From positions 1,798,001 to 1,862,000 of the forward strand of contig NZ_CP122458.1 of assembly GCF_032598905.1 (NCBI RefSeq): DNA of 64,000 nt. Reading direction: 5' to 3'. Shown piece by piece: positions 9,053 to 16,889 of the stretch (the stretch's first letter is position 1; the number at the start of each line of letters is the position of its first letter). Source of the DNA: Streptomyces sp. 11x1. Lineage in GTDB: Bacteria > Actinomycetota > Actinomycetes > Streptomycetales > Streptomycetaceae. The notes beneath the pieces are model-generated. The model made no database searches. It had not been told where the DNA came from and was given only the letters and a program-made list of their open reading frames with translations. Position numbers and translations under genes: made by a program.

Positions 9053-9089
9053 GAGACCGCCCGTCGGAAGGCTTCCGACGGGCGGTCTC
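9053..9089. terminator. Bidirectional terminator between the convergent AKR and SDR genes
   Basis: A 16-bp perfect stem (arms start GAGACCGCCCGTCGGA) closes a 5-nt loop. It lies 22 bp after the aldo/keto reductase stop and 30 bp after the SDR stop on the other strand. There is no U-tract, as is usual in high-GC actinomycetes. Confidence 0.8.
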
Positions 9090-9118
9090 GCGTGTGCCCG
9101 GCACCCGTGGTGCCCGCG

Positions 9119-9820
9119 TCAGACCGGCTGCCCGATCGGCCGTACGACCACGGTGTTGATGTCCACCCCGGCCGGCTGGCGGATCGCCCAGACCACGGAG
9201 TCGGCGATCTGGTCGGCGGTGAGGAGATGGCCGGGCGGCAGGCTGCCGTAGCTGTCCCAGAACGGCGTCTCCACGCGGCCGGGCGCGATGAGGGTCACGC
9301 CGACGCCCCACTCGGTGACCTGACGCCGTGTGTTCTCGGCGAGCCCGGTGACGGCCCACTTGGTCGCGCCGTAGATGTTCCCGGGCCCGTGAATGAAACC
9401 CGCGACGCTGCCGACCAGCATGATCCGCCCCCTGCTCTCCTTGAGGGCGTCGATGGAGGCCCGGATGAGCAGGGCCGGGCCGAGCACATTGGTCAGCACC
9501 ATCTCCGACCACCCGGCCGGATCCCCCTCGGCGACCGTGTCGTGGGTGCCGAACCCGGCGTTGGCGAGGACGGTGTCGATCCGCCCGAACTCCTTCAGCG
9601 TGGCGGCCACCGCCGCCTGTACGTCCGCGTACTCCGCGGCGTGCCCCGGCAGGGTCAACAGGCTGTCCGGATCGCCGAGTCCGGCGGCGAAGGCCCGCAA
9701 CCGGTCGGGCCCGCGCCCGGTGACGGCCACCCGGTGGCCGAGGTCGAGCAACTGCCGGGCGACAGCGGCTCCGATGCCGCTGGATCCGCCGGTGATGAGC
9801 GCCACGGGAGCGTCGGTCAT
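9119..9820 (-). CDS. Short-chain dehydrogenase/reductase
   Basis: The 233-residue protein has a classical SDR layout: the cofactor loop VALITGGSSGIGAAVARQL near residues 5-25 (TGxxxGIG), NAG in VLANAGFG, the catalytic Ser in MLVGSVAGF, and YGATK with catalytic Tyr and Lys. PGRVETPFW follows. The enzyme oxidises or reduces an unknown alcohol or ketone with NAD(P). The ATG at 9820 begins just before the dinucleotide-binding strand. It lies downstream of the methyltransferase on the same strand, with an inverted repeat between them. Confidence 0.92.
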   Translation of the reverse strand: MTDAPVALITGGSSGIGAAVARQLLDLGHRVAVTGRGPDRLRAFAAGLGDPDSLLTLPGHAAEYADVQAAVAATLKEFGRIDTVLANAGFGTHDTVAEGDPAGWSEMVLTNVLGPALLIRASIDALKESRGRIMLVGSVAGFIHGPGNIYGATKWAVTGLAENTRRQVTEWGVGVTLIAPGRVETPFWDSYGSLPPGHLLTADQIADSVVWAIRQPAGVDINTVVVRPIGQPV

Positions 9821-9852
9821 GGAAGTCCCCCTACTGGTTCCGGCCGGCCGGG

Positions 9853-9879
9853 TGGACTCCGGCCGGCGTGCGGAGTCCA
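9853..9879. repeat. Inverted repeat upstream of the SDR gene
   Basis: Perfect 9-bp arms TGGACTCCG and CGGAGTCCA are separated by 9 bp. It lies 33 bp before the SDR start and 66 bp after the methyltransferase stop. It could be an operator for the SDR or a weak terminator for the methyltransferase. A LacI-like half-match (TTGGAGCGCTCTCG, 9884-9897) sits beside it. Confidence 0.5.
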
Positions 9880-9944
9880 TCACTTGGAGCGCTCTCGAAG
9901 TCAAGCGCCTCCGGGCCAGGGGGACTTCGCCGCGACGCGCTCCG

Positions 9945-10865
9945 TCACCGCCGAGCCACATGCACCGTCTGGGCCGCGAGGACGAAGAGGTCCGTGCGGT
10001 GGTGCAGGCTCGCCTTGTCGTCGGGGTCGAGGAGGCGGTCGACCGTCGAGAGGTCGGCGGCGTCGAGGAACTCCGCGAGCATGCCCCGGGCACGCTGGAA
10101 CTGGCCCACGGCGTAGGCGCGGGCGGCTTCGGGGACCGGGGCCGGCAGGTCCAGCAGGAAGGTGCGGGACGTGGCGTCGCGCAGACCCACGGCGGTGAGC
10201 AGTCCCGGCCAGTCCTCGGTCTCCGGGACGCTCCCGGGCACCGACCCCCGCATCTCGGTGAACCACCGGTCCTCCGCCGCGTCGATCCGGGACTGCAGCC
10301 CGGGGCGTCCGATGCCGATGTCACGCGGCAGGAACCGGCTGGGCAGCCCGCCCTCGACGAGGGCCAACGTGCCGCCGGGCGCCAGGCGTTCGGCGAAGGC
10401 GGCGAGGGCGGCGCGCTGGTCGCCGAGGTGGTGCAGACTGCGGCTGGCCCACATCAGGTCGGCTGGGTAGTCCAACTCTCCCAGACCGTCAGGGAGTTCG
10501 GCCTCCAGGGTGGCGAACCGGTCCGCGAGACCAAGCTGTTCGGCACGGGTACGCGCACGCCCCAGCAGCGGCCCCGAGCCGTCCAGTGCGACGACCCGGG
10601 CGCCGGGGAACTCCTCGGCGAGCAGACAGCTCACCACCCCCGGGCCGCTGCCGACGTCGACGACCAGCCCCGGCTCGGGCTGGCGCATGGCGACCCAGGC
10701 GGCGGCACGCCGGTTGAGCGGGTCGAACAGTTCCGCCTGCTCCACGAGGTGCTCGGCCAGCTCGGCCCAGTCCAGATCGGTGTGGTGGCCGTGATCGTGG
10801 CCGTGGCCCTGCCCGCACTGGTGTCCGTGCCGGTGCGGGTCCTGGTCGTGGTGGTGCTGCCCCAT
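9945..10865 (-). CDS. Class I SAM-dependent methyltransferase with His-rich N-terminus
   Basis: The 306-residue protein has the glycine-rich SAM motif VVDVGSGPGVVSCLLA (residues ~68-83), an acidic loop (VALDGSGP) and the post-motif region LAPGGTLALVEGG, so it is a Rossmann-fold methyltransferase. Unusually, the first ~28 residues are nearly all His, Gly, Gln and Asp (HHHDQDPHRHGHQ, then GHDHGHH) with one Cys, which looks like a Ni, Zn or Co binding tail. The ATG at 10865 is the only start that includes this tail; without it the enzyme would begin near TDLDWAEL. The substrate is not evident. Confidence 0.82.
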   Translation of the reverse strand: MGQHHHDQDPHRHGHQCGQGHGHDHGHHTDLDWAELAEHLVEQAELFDPLNRRAAAWVAMRQPEPGLVVDVGSGPGVVSCLLAEEFPGARVVALDGSGPLLGRARTRAEQLGLADRFATLEAELPDGLGELDYPADLMWASRSLHHLGDQRAALAAFAERLAPGGTLALVEGGLPSRFLPRDIGIGRPGLQSRIDAAEDRWFTEMRGSVPGSVPETEDWPGLLTAVGLRDATSRTFLLDLPAPVPEAARAYAVGQFQRARGMLAEFLDAADLSTVDRLLDPDDKASLHHRTDLFVLAAQTVHVARR

Positions 10866-10969
10866 GACGGTGAGCCTCTCTTCCGGGTGGTGTCAGCCTG
10901 CTCCGACGCACCCGACGACCGCCACCTCTCTTGCCGTATCGGCAAATCTGCCGTGCCGATTCCGCCCGG

Positions 10970-11588
10970 TCAGCTCTGCTGTGCCGACCGGTAGACACAC
11001 ACGTTCGCACCGGTGCCGCTGGTGGTCGTGGAGACCAGTTCCAGGGCGTGCTTGGCACCGTCGCCCGGGAAGATCGTCTTGCCGCCGCCGAGGAGCACCG
11101 GCATGACGATCAGGACGAGCTCGTCGACGAGCCCCTCCTGGAGGAGGGTGCGGGCGAGCGTCGGGCTGCCCATGACCAGCAGGTCGCCCCCCTCGGCCTC
11201 GCGGAGTTTGCGGATCTCGGCGACCGCCTCCGCGCCCGGGACGAGCGTGGTGTTGTCCCAGGTCAGCTCGGACTCGGTGAGCGTCGTGGACACGACGTAC
11301 TTGCGGATGGATTTCATCCGGTCGGCTGGGGGTCCCCCCGCTTGCGGGGGAGGGTCGCCCGCGCGGTCGGGCCACGCCCCCGCCATGGCCTTCCAGGTGC
11401 GGCGGGCCGTACAGCAGGGCGTCGGCCTTCTCCAGCGCGGTGTCCCAGGCGCCGCCCACGACCTCCGGGTCGAAGAACGGGTGGGTCCAGCCGCCGTGGG
11501 CGAACCCGCCGTCGGTGTCCTCGTCGGCACCGCCGGGCGCCTGCACGATTCCGTCCAGGCTCACGAACTCGCAGATCACGATGCGCAT
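10970..11588 (-). pseudogene. DHFR/RibD-like reductase gene, broken by a one-base frameshift and carrying a palindrome insert
   Basis: The N-terminal part (MRIVICEFVSLDGIVQAPGG to ALLYG) and the C-terminal part (RRTWKAMAGAWPDRAGD, MKSIRKYVVSTTL, GGDLLVMGSPTLARTLL, VMPVLLGGGKTIF) together make a normal bacterial DHFR-like reductase of the RibD C-terminal family. They lie in different frames. Removing one C from the GGCCCGCCGC run near 11405-11410 would join ALLYG to RRTWKAM. Further on, a 29-bp palindromic element (11326-11354) adds PPPQAGGPP in frame between GD and ADRMKS. Either the gene is inactive, or the extra C is a base-calling error. Confidence 0.75.
11326..11354 (-). repeat. Palindromic mini-element inside the DHFR-like gene
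   Basis: The sequence begins CTGGGGGTCCCCCC and ends TTGCGGGGGAGGG. It can fold as a hairpin with a 7-bp CCCCCGC stem. It is read in frame in the C-terminal portion of the broken reductase as about nine Pro/Gly/Gln/Ala residues. It shares the GGGGGT and GGGGGAGG ends with the insertion in the sialidase gene. Confidence 0.65.
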
Positions 11589-11768
11589 GGGGTTCTCTTC
11601 TCTCTCACTGTCACGGGCTTACGGCGATACAGACCGCCGCGCCGCCCGGAACTCATCGCATCCACCCGCCTCCCTCATCGTGACGTGGCTCACACGGGCA
11701 TACCACCGGTCCGCCGGGGGTGGGGGAAGAGGGACTGACCCCTGGCGGACCGGTTCACGCGAGCGGAC

Positions 11769-13481
11769 TCAGAGCGCGGGGTACGCGTTCTGCATCAGCT
11801 GCTGGAACTGGGCGGAGAACCAGTGCCCGGAGATCGGCGCGTTCGCCAGGGCGCCGGACATGTTGTAGTTGTTCCGCGGGTTGCCCGTGTACGTCGGGTC
11901 GCACATGCGGTCGAAGCCCTTGCCCTCGTCGTTCGGGATGGCGGAGCTGGCCCCGTCGGACTCCCCCGGCGGCTTCATCCACACGTAGGCGTCGATCCCG
12001 GTCGCCGGGGAGGCCTTCGGACGCTCGCCGAGACCGGCTCCGGACTGGTTGCACCAGTTGCCCGTGTTGAGGCGGCGGTCGTAGCGCCCGCCGTCGATGT
12101 AGGTGTCGACGCTGGTCGTCGCGCCCGGTCCGGTGGGCCGTGCGGTACCGCCCCAACCGTTGCGGGAGGTGTCGATGAGCATGCCGATGTTCGAGTTGAA
12201 GCCCGCCGAGACCGCCTGGGCGCGGAAAGCCTGGGCGAAGGACAGTTCGTCGACGTAGCGGTTCCAGTCCAGCCACTTCGACTCGCGGACCGACTTGCCG
12301 GCCACCGTGTCGTTGATGGTGAAGTTGTTCTCCTTCAGCGCGCTGTAGTTCGCCGTGTTCGTGATGAAGCCGTGGACGTCGTTCACCGTGGCGCCCTCGG
12401 CGGTCGCCGCCTCCTTCATGATGGCGGCGGAGGGGGCGAAGTTGTCGTCCCAGCCGAGCCAGCCGTGGTGGCCGGCGTCGACGTAGTTGTAGACGTTGGG
12501 GACGTCGCCCAGCTTGTTCAGCGCGTACCCGACACCCTTGACGTAGTTGCCGTTGGCCTTCATCACGTCGCACTGCGGCACGGCCGTCGGGCGGCTGCCG
12601 ACGTTGGTGACGAGGTTGGGCAGCGAGTCGATCTCGACCGTGGTGACGATCCGCAGGCCGGCGTACTTGGAGTCGGCGAGGATCGCCTTGATCGGGTCGA
12701 TGTACTGGGTCTTGTACTTGTCGATCTCCGTGGGGCCCAGCTCGCCGTTGGAGGCGAGGGCCGAGCAGTCACGGCCGGGCAGGTTGTAGATCACCAACTG
12801 GACGACGAGCTCGCCCGAGCCCTTCTGCCGGAGCGCCTCGTCGAGGTGGGCGCGCAGGCCCATCTTGCCGCCGGCGCCCGCGATGGCGGCGATGCGGTCC
12901 AGCCAGACACCCGTCGGCTGGTTGGAGATCCGACTGCCGCCCGGTTCGGCGGCGGCGTTGGCGGACCACTCGGGGTTCACGTACACCTTGGCGCCGCTGT
13001 ACGGGTTGTCCACCCTGCTGCCCGGCGTGCCCGGGTCCGGATCGGTGCCGCCTCCACCGCCGTCGTCGACGTTGCAGGTCACGCCGTCGAGCGTGAAGGT
13101 CGCCGGAAGCGCGTTGGTGCCGCTGTAGGAGGCCTGGAAGCCGAAGCTGACCGAACCGCCGGTGGCCAGCGTGCCGTTGTACGTCTCGTTGGCGGCGGTC
13201 ACCGACGTGCCGCTCTGGGTGATCCGGGAGTTCCAGCCGCTGGTGACCTGCTGGTTGCCCGCGTACGACCACTTCACGGCCCACGAGGACTTCGCGGCGC
13301 TGTTGTTGGTGACGGTGACGGCGGCGGTGAAGCCGGTGGACCACTGGTTCTGCACCTTGTAGTCGACGGTGCAGGGGACCGCCTGAGCACCGACGTCGTC
13401 GGGCACCGCGGCGACGGCGGTCCCGGCGGCGCCGGCGACCAGCGCCAACGCCGCGAGGAGTGCTGTTCTGGTACGGCTCAT
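11769..13481 (-). CDS. Secreted GH6 cellobiohydrolase with N-terminal CBM2
   Basis: The 570-residue protein has a signal peptide (residues ~1-25, RTALLAALALVAGAAGTAVA), a cellulose-binding CBM2 (~36-137; CTVDYKVQNQWSTGF, NGTLATGGSVSFGFQ, FTLDGVTCNV), a Gly/Asp/Pro linker (GGGGGTDPDPGTPG) and a GH6 catalytic domain (~160-570). GH6 inverting cellobiohydrolases use aspartates that fit IYNLPGRDCSALAS and TTVEIDSLPNL; NYVDAGHHGWLGW and MLIDTSRNGWGG are further family signatures. It releases cellobiose from the non-reducing ends of cellulose. The ATG at 13481 starts the signal peptide. It is divergent from the GH48 gene, and CebR-type boxes lie between them. Confidence 0.96.
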   Translation of the reverse strand: MSRTRTALLAALALVAGAAGTAVAAVPDDVGAQAVPCTVDYKVQNQWSTGFTAAVTVTNNSAAKSSWAVKWSYAGNQQVTSGWNSRITQSGTSVTAANETYNGTLATGGSVSFGFQASYSGTNALPATFTLDGVTCNVDDGGGGGTDPDPGTPGSRVDNPYSGAKVYVNPEWSANAAAEPGGSRISNQPTGVWLDRIAAIAGAGGKMGLRAHLDEALRQKGSGELVVQLVIYNLPGRDCSALASNGELGPTEIDKYKTQYIDPIKAILADSKYAGLRIVTTVEIDSLPNLVTNVGSRPTAVPQCDVMKANGNYVKGVGYALNKLGDVPNVYNYVDAGHHGWLGWDDNFAPSAAIMKEAATAEGATVNDVHGFITNTANYSALKENNFTINDTVAGKSVRESKWLDWNRYVDELSFAQAFRAQAVSAGFNSNIGMLIDTSRNGWGGTARPTGPGATTSVDTYIDGGRYDRRLNTGNWCNQSGAGLGERPKASPATGIDAYVWMKPPGESDGASSAIPNDEGKGFDRMCDPTYTGNPRNNYNMSGALANAPISGHWFSAQFQQLMQNAYPAL

Positions 13482-13625
13482 GAGTGCGGGTTCCTCTTCC
13501 GTAGTGGGGTGTACGAGGAGGAGTCGTCGCGCTGTCGCCGAGGCGAGTAAAAGACCTGAACGCTGGTGGTGTGCGCGGAGCGTTCCTCGCAGCTCGGACA
13601 CGCCTGGGACGAGCGCGTCGACTGA

Positions 13626-13639
13626 TGGAACCGCTCCCA
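13626..13639. promoter_or_regulatory. CebR-like operator, GH6 side
   Basis: TGGAACCGCTCCCA matches the CebR consensus TGGGAGCGCTCCCA at 12 of 14 positions. It is about 145 bp upstream of the GH6 start. CebR is the LacI-family cellulose-utilisation repressor of streptomycetes, released by cellobiose or cellotriose. Confidence 0.6.
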
Positions 13640-13777
13640 CTGGTGCTGGTGAAGGTAGCGCCAAGTGACGGCAAAAAACAGAGGTGTTGCGTTATTGCGC
13701 TCAACGAATTGTTTCCGCCTGATCGAATCTTTTCGACTCTTCAAACACCTTGACCCCTTGGGCCCTCCTCCTCACTA

Positions 13778-13791
13778 TGGGAGCGCTCCCA
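13778..13791. promoter_or_regulatory. Perfect CebR operator upstream of the GH48 gene
   Basis: TGGGAGCGCTCCCA is an exact 14-bp palindrome identical to the CebR consensus. It lies 69 bp before the GH48 ATG. It indicates repression in the absence of cello-oligosaccharides. The cebR gene itself is not in this window. Confidence 0.85.
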
Positions 13792-13859
13792 CTGGTTCAA
13801 GGCTTGTTGTTGCTGCTCCGCCCCCACCTTCGCAAGAGCCGCACGGAAGGAACCAGAGC

Positions 13860-16775
13860 ATGCACCCCAGACCGGGACGCCGTGCCACGCGGCGTCTGTG
13901 GACCGCCGTGGTCGCGGCCCTCGCCCTGCCCCTGACGATGCTCGGCACGGGGTCGACTCCCGCCAGCGCGGCCGCGGTCGCCTGCAACGTCGACTACAAG
14001 ACCAACGACTGGGGCTCGGGCTTCACCGCCGAGCTCACGATCAGCAACCGGGGCACCGAGGCCATCAGCGGCTGGACCCTGACGTACGACTACACGGGCA
14101 ACCAGACGCTCAGCAACGGCTGGAGCGGTACCTGGTCGCAGTCCGGGAAGACCGTGACCGCGCGCAACGCCTCATGGAACGGCACGATCGCCGTCGGCGC
14201 CGCGGTGAGCACGGGCGCCCAGTTCACGTACAGCGGCACGAACGCGGCGCCGACCAACTTCGCGATCAACGGCACCGCGTGCGTGGGCGCGCACCAGCCG
14301 CCGATCACGGTGCTGACCAGTCCGGCGCCGGGCGCGGTGTACTCGCAGGGCACGGCGGTCCCGATGGCGGCCACGGCCGCCGCCGCGGACAACGCCACGA
14401 TCACCAAGGTCGAGTTCTACGACGACACCACGCTGCTGGGCACGGACACCACCTCGCCGTACACGTACTCCGCCTCCGGGCTGAGCGTGGGCAGTCACTC
14501 GCTGGTGGCCAAGGCGTACGACAGCCTGGGCGCGTCGGCGAACTCCACACCGGTCGGCATCACGGTCGCCTCGGGTCCCGCCGTGGTGGTCTCGCCGACC
14601 CAACTGGGCGTCCGCCAGGGCCAGTCGGGCACGTACGACGTGAAACTGTCGACCCAGCCGTCCGGCAACGTGACGGTGACGACCGCGCGGGCGTCCGGCA
14701 ACACCGGTCTGTCGGTGTCGGGCGGCGGGTCGCTGACCTTCACGCCGTCGAACTGGAGCACGGCCCAGAAGGTGACCATCTCCGCGAACGCCTCCGGCAC
14801 CGGCTCGGCCGTCTTCGACTCGACGGCGACCGGCCACGCCAAGGCCTCGGTGACCGTGACCCAGCTGGCCGCGTCGAGCGAGTACGACGAGCGGTTCCTG
14901 GAGCTCTACGGCAAGATCACCAACCCGGCGAACGGCTACTTCTCCCCCGAGGGCATCCCGTACCACTCGGTGGAGACGCTGATCGTCGAGGCGCCGGACC
15001 ACGGCCATGAGACCACCTCGGAGGCGTACAGCTACCTCCTGTGGCTCCAGGCCATGTACGGCAAGGTGACGGGTGACTGGTCCAAGTTCAACGGGGCCTG
15101 GGAGATCATGGAGAAGTACATGATCCCGACCAAGCCCGACCAGCCCACCAACTCCTTCTACAACGCCTCCAAGCCGGCGACGTACGCCCCGGAGCACGAC
15201 ACCCCGAACGAGTATCCGGCGCAGCTCAACACCAATGTCTCGGTCGGTCCGGACCCCATCGCCGCCGAGCTGAAGAGCGCCCACGGCACGGACGACATCT
15301 ACGGCATGCACTGGCTGCAGGACGTGGACAACGTCTACGGCTACGGCAACTCGCCCGGCAAGTGCGAGGCGGGTCCGACCGACACCGGCCCGTCGTACAT
15401 CAACACCTTCCAGCGCGGGCCGCAGGAGTCGGTGTGGGAGACGATCCCGCAGCCCACCTGCGACCAGTTCAAGTACGGCGGCCCGAACGGGTACCTGGAC
15501 CTGTTCACCCGTGACGCGTCGTACGCCAAGCAGTGGAAGTTCACCAATGCCCCGGACGCCGACGCGCGAGCCGTGCAGGCCGCTTACTGGGCGGACGTCT
15601 GGGCGAAGCAGCAGGGCAAGGGCGGTGACGTCTCCGCGACCATCACCAAGGCCGCGAAGATGGGCGACTACCTGCGCTACGCGATGTACGACAAGTACTT
15701 CAAGAAGATCGGGAACTGTGTGGGGCCGACCACCTGCCCCGCGGGCACCGGCAAGGACTCCTCCCACTACCTGCTCAACTGGTACTACGCGTGGGGCGGT
15801 GCCACCGACACCAACGCCGGCTGGGCCTGGCGCATCGGCTCCAGCCACACGCACGGCGGTTACCAGAACCCGCTGGCCGCCCACGCCCTCGCCAACTACG
15901 CCCCGCTGAAGCCCAAGTCGGCGACCGGGCAGGCGGACTGGGCCAAGTCGCTCGACCGGCAGATCGAGTTCTACCGCTGGCTGCAGTCGAACGAGGGCGG
16001 CATCGCGGGCGGCGCAACCAACAGCTGGGCGGGGCGGTACGCCACTCCCCCGGCCGGGACGCCGACCTTCTACGGCATGTTCTACGACGAGAAGCCGGTG
16101 TACCACGACCCGCCGTCCAACCAGTGGTTCGGCTTCCAGGCGTGGTCCATGGAGCGGGTCGCCGAGTACTACCAGCAGACGGGCAACGCGGCCGCGAAGA
16201 CCGTGCTGGACAAGTGGGTCGACTGGGCGCTGTCCAAGACGACGATCAATCCGGACGGGACGTACCGGATTCCGTCGACGCTCCAGTGGTCCGGCGCGCC
16301 CGACACGTGGAACGCGTCGAGTCCCGGCGCCAACGCGGGACTGCACGTCGCCGTCGCCGACTACACCGACGACGTGGGGGTGGCCGCCGCGTACGCCAAG
16401 ACGCTGACCTACTACGCGGACCGCTCCGGTGACGCGGACGCGGCCCGGGTCGCCAAGGCGCTGCTCGACGGCATGTGGGAGCACCACCAGGACGGGCTGG
16501 GGGTCGCGGTTCCCGAGACCCGGGCGGACTACAACCGGTTCGACGACCGGGTGTACGTGCCGAGCGGGTGGACCGGCAGGATGCCGAACGGCGACACCAT
16601 CAACTCGACGTCGACGTTCGACTCCATCAGGTCGTTCTACGAGGACGACCCGGCCTGGTCGAGGATCGAGGCGTATCTGGCCGGCGGGGCCGCGCCCTCG
16701 TTCACGTACCACCGGTTCTGGGCCCAGGCGGACATCGCCCTGGCCATGGGTTCGTACGCGGAGCTTCTGGAGTAG
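13860..16775 (+). CDS. Secreted GH48 cellulase with CBM2 and Ig-like domains
   Basis: The 971-residue protein has a signal peptide (~1-37, ending PASAAA), a CBM2 (~40-140; [33 protein letters not shown]), a bacterial Ig-like module (~145-235; [28 protein letters not shown]), a second beta-sandwich linker module (~240-330), and a GH48 catalytic domain to the end ([40 protein letters not shown]). The glutamate in the HGHETTSEA stretch fits the family acid. GH48 enzymes attack cellulose from reducing ends and pair with GH6 enzymes working from the other end. The ATG at 13860 has AAGGA 8 bp upstream. Confidence 0.96.
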   Translation: MHPRPGRRATRRLWTAVVAALALPLTMLGTGSTPASAAAVACNVDYKTNDWGSGFTAELTISNRGTEAISGWTLTYDYTGNQTLSNGWSGTWSQSGKTVTARNASWNGTIAVGAAVSTGAQFTYSGTNAAPTNFAINGTACVGAHQPPITVLTSPAPGAVYSQGTAVPMAATAAAADNATITKVEFYDDTTLLGTDTTSPYTYSASGLSVGSHSLVAKAYDSLGASANSTPVGITVASGPAVVVSPTQLGVRQGQSGTYDVKLSTQPSGNVTVTTARASGNTGLSVSGGGSLTFTPSNWSTAQKVTISANASGTGSAVFDSTATGHAKASVTVTQLAASSEYDERFLELYGKITNPANGYFSPEGIPYHSVETLIVEAPDHGHETTSEAYSYLLWLQAMYGKVTGDWSKFNGAWEIMEKYMIPTKPDQPTNSFYNASKPATYAPEHDTPNEYPAQLNTNVSVGPDPIAAELKSAHGTDDIYGMHWLQDVDNVYGYGNSPGKCEAGPTDTGPSYINTFQRGPQESVWETIPQPTCDQFKYGGPNGYLDLFTRDASYAKQWKFTNAPDADARAVQAAYWADVWAKQQGKGGDVSATITKAAKMGDYLRYAMYDKYFKKIGNCVGPTTCPAGTGKDSSHYLLNWYYAWGGATDTNAGWAWRIGSSHTHGGYQNPLAAHALANYAPLKPKSATGQADWAKSLDRQIEFYRWLQSNEGGIAGGATNSWAGRYATPPAGTPTFYGMFYDEKPVYHDPPSNQWFGFQAWSMERVAEYYQQTGNAAAKTVLDKWVDWALSKTTINPDGTYRIPSTLQWSGAPDTWNASSPGANAGLHVAVADYTDDVGVAAAYAKTLTYYADRSGDADAARVAKALLDGMWEHHQDGLGVAVPETRADYNRFDDRVYVPSGWTGRMPNGDTINSTSTFDSIRSFYEDDPAWSRIEAYLAGGAAPSFTYHRFWAQADIALAMGSYAELLE

Positions 16776-16806
16776 CACCGCGGAGGACGTCCGACAGCCG
16801 CGGGCC

Positions 16807-16855
16807 GTTCGTGGCTGGTCGCGCAGGTCCCCGCGCCCCTTCGGGGGCGCGGGGA
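16807..16855. repeat. Gene-end repeat with a perfect 12-bp hairpin, after the GH48 gene
   Basis: It contains GTGGCTGGTCGCGCAG, the core of a repeat seen elsewhere in this window. It is followed at 16828-16855 by a 12-bp perfect stem (TCCCCGCGCCCC) closed by a TTCG tetraloop. The position 32 bp after the GH48 stop and before the GH74 gene suggests a terminator or mRNA 3'-end structure. Confidence 0.75.
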
Positions 16856-16889
16856 TCATTCCCCCACCTGTCAGGAGAGGACCCCCACT

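Larger units (their letters stand above)
13482..13859. other. Divergent control region of the GH6 and GH48 cellulase genes
   Basis: This 378-bp region has an AT-richer core (13670-13760) that probably holds both promoters. It contains two CebR-like boxes, listed separately. No small ORF could be supported. Confidence 0.6.

Noticed and set aside
9884..9897. A third CebR box (TTGGAGCGCTCTCG)
   Set aside because: Only 11 of 14 positions match, symmetry is broken, and the neighbouring genes have no link to cellulose.
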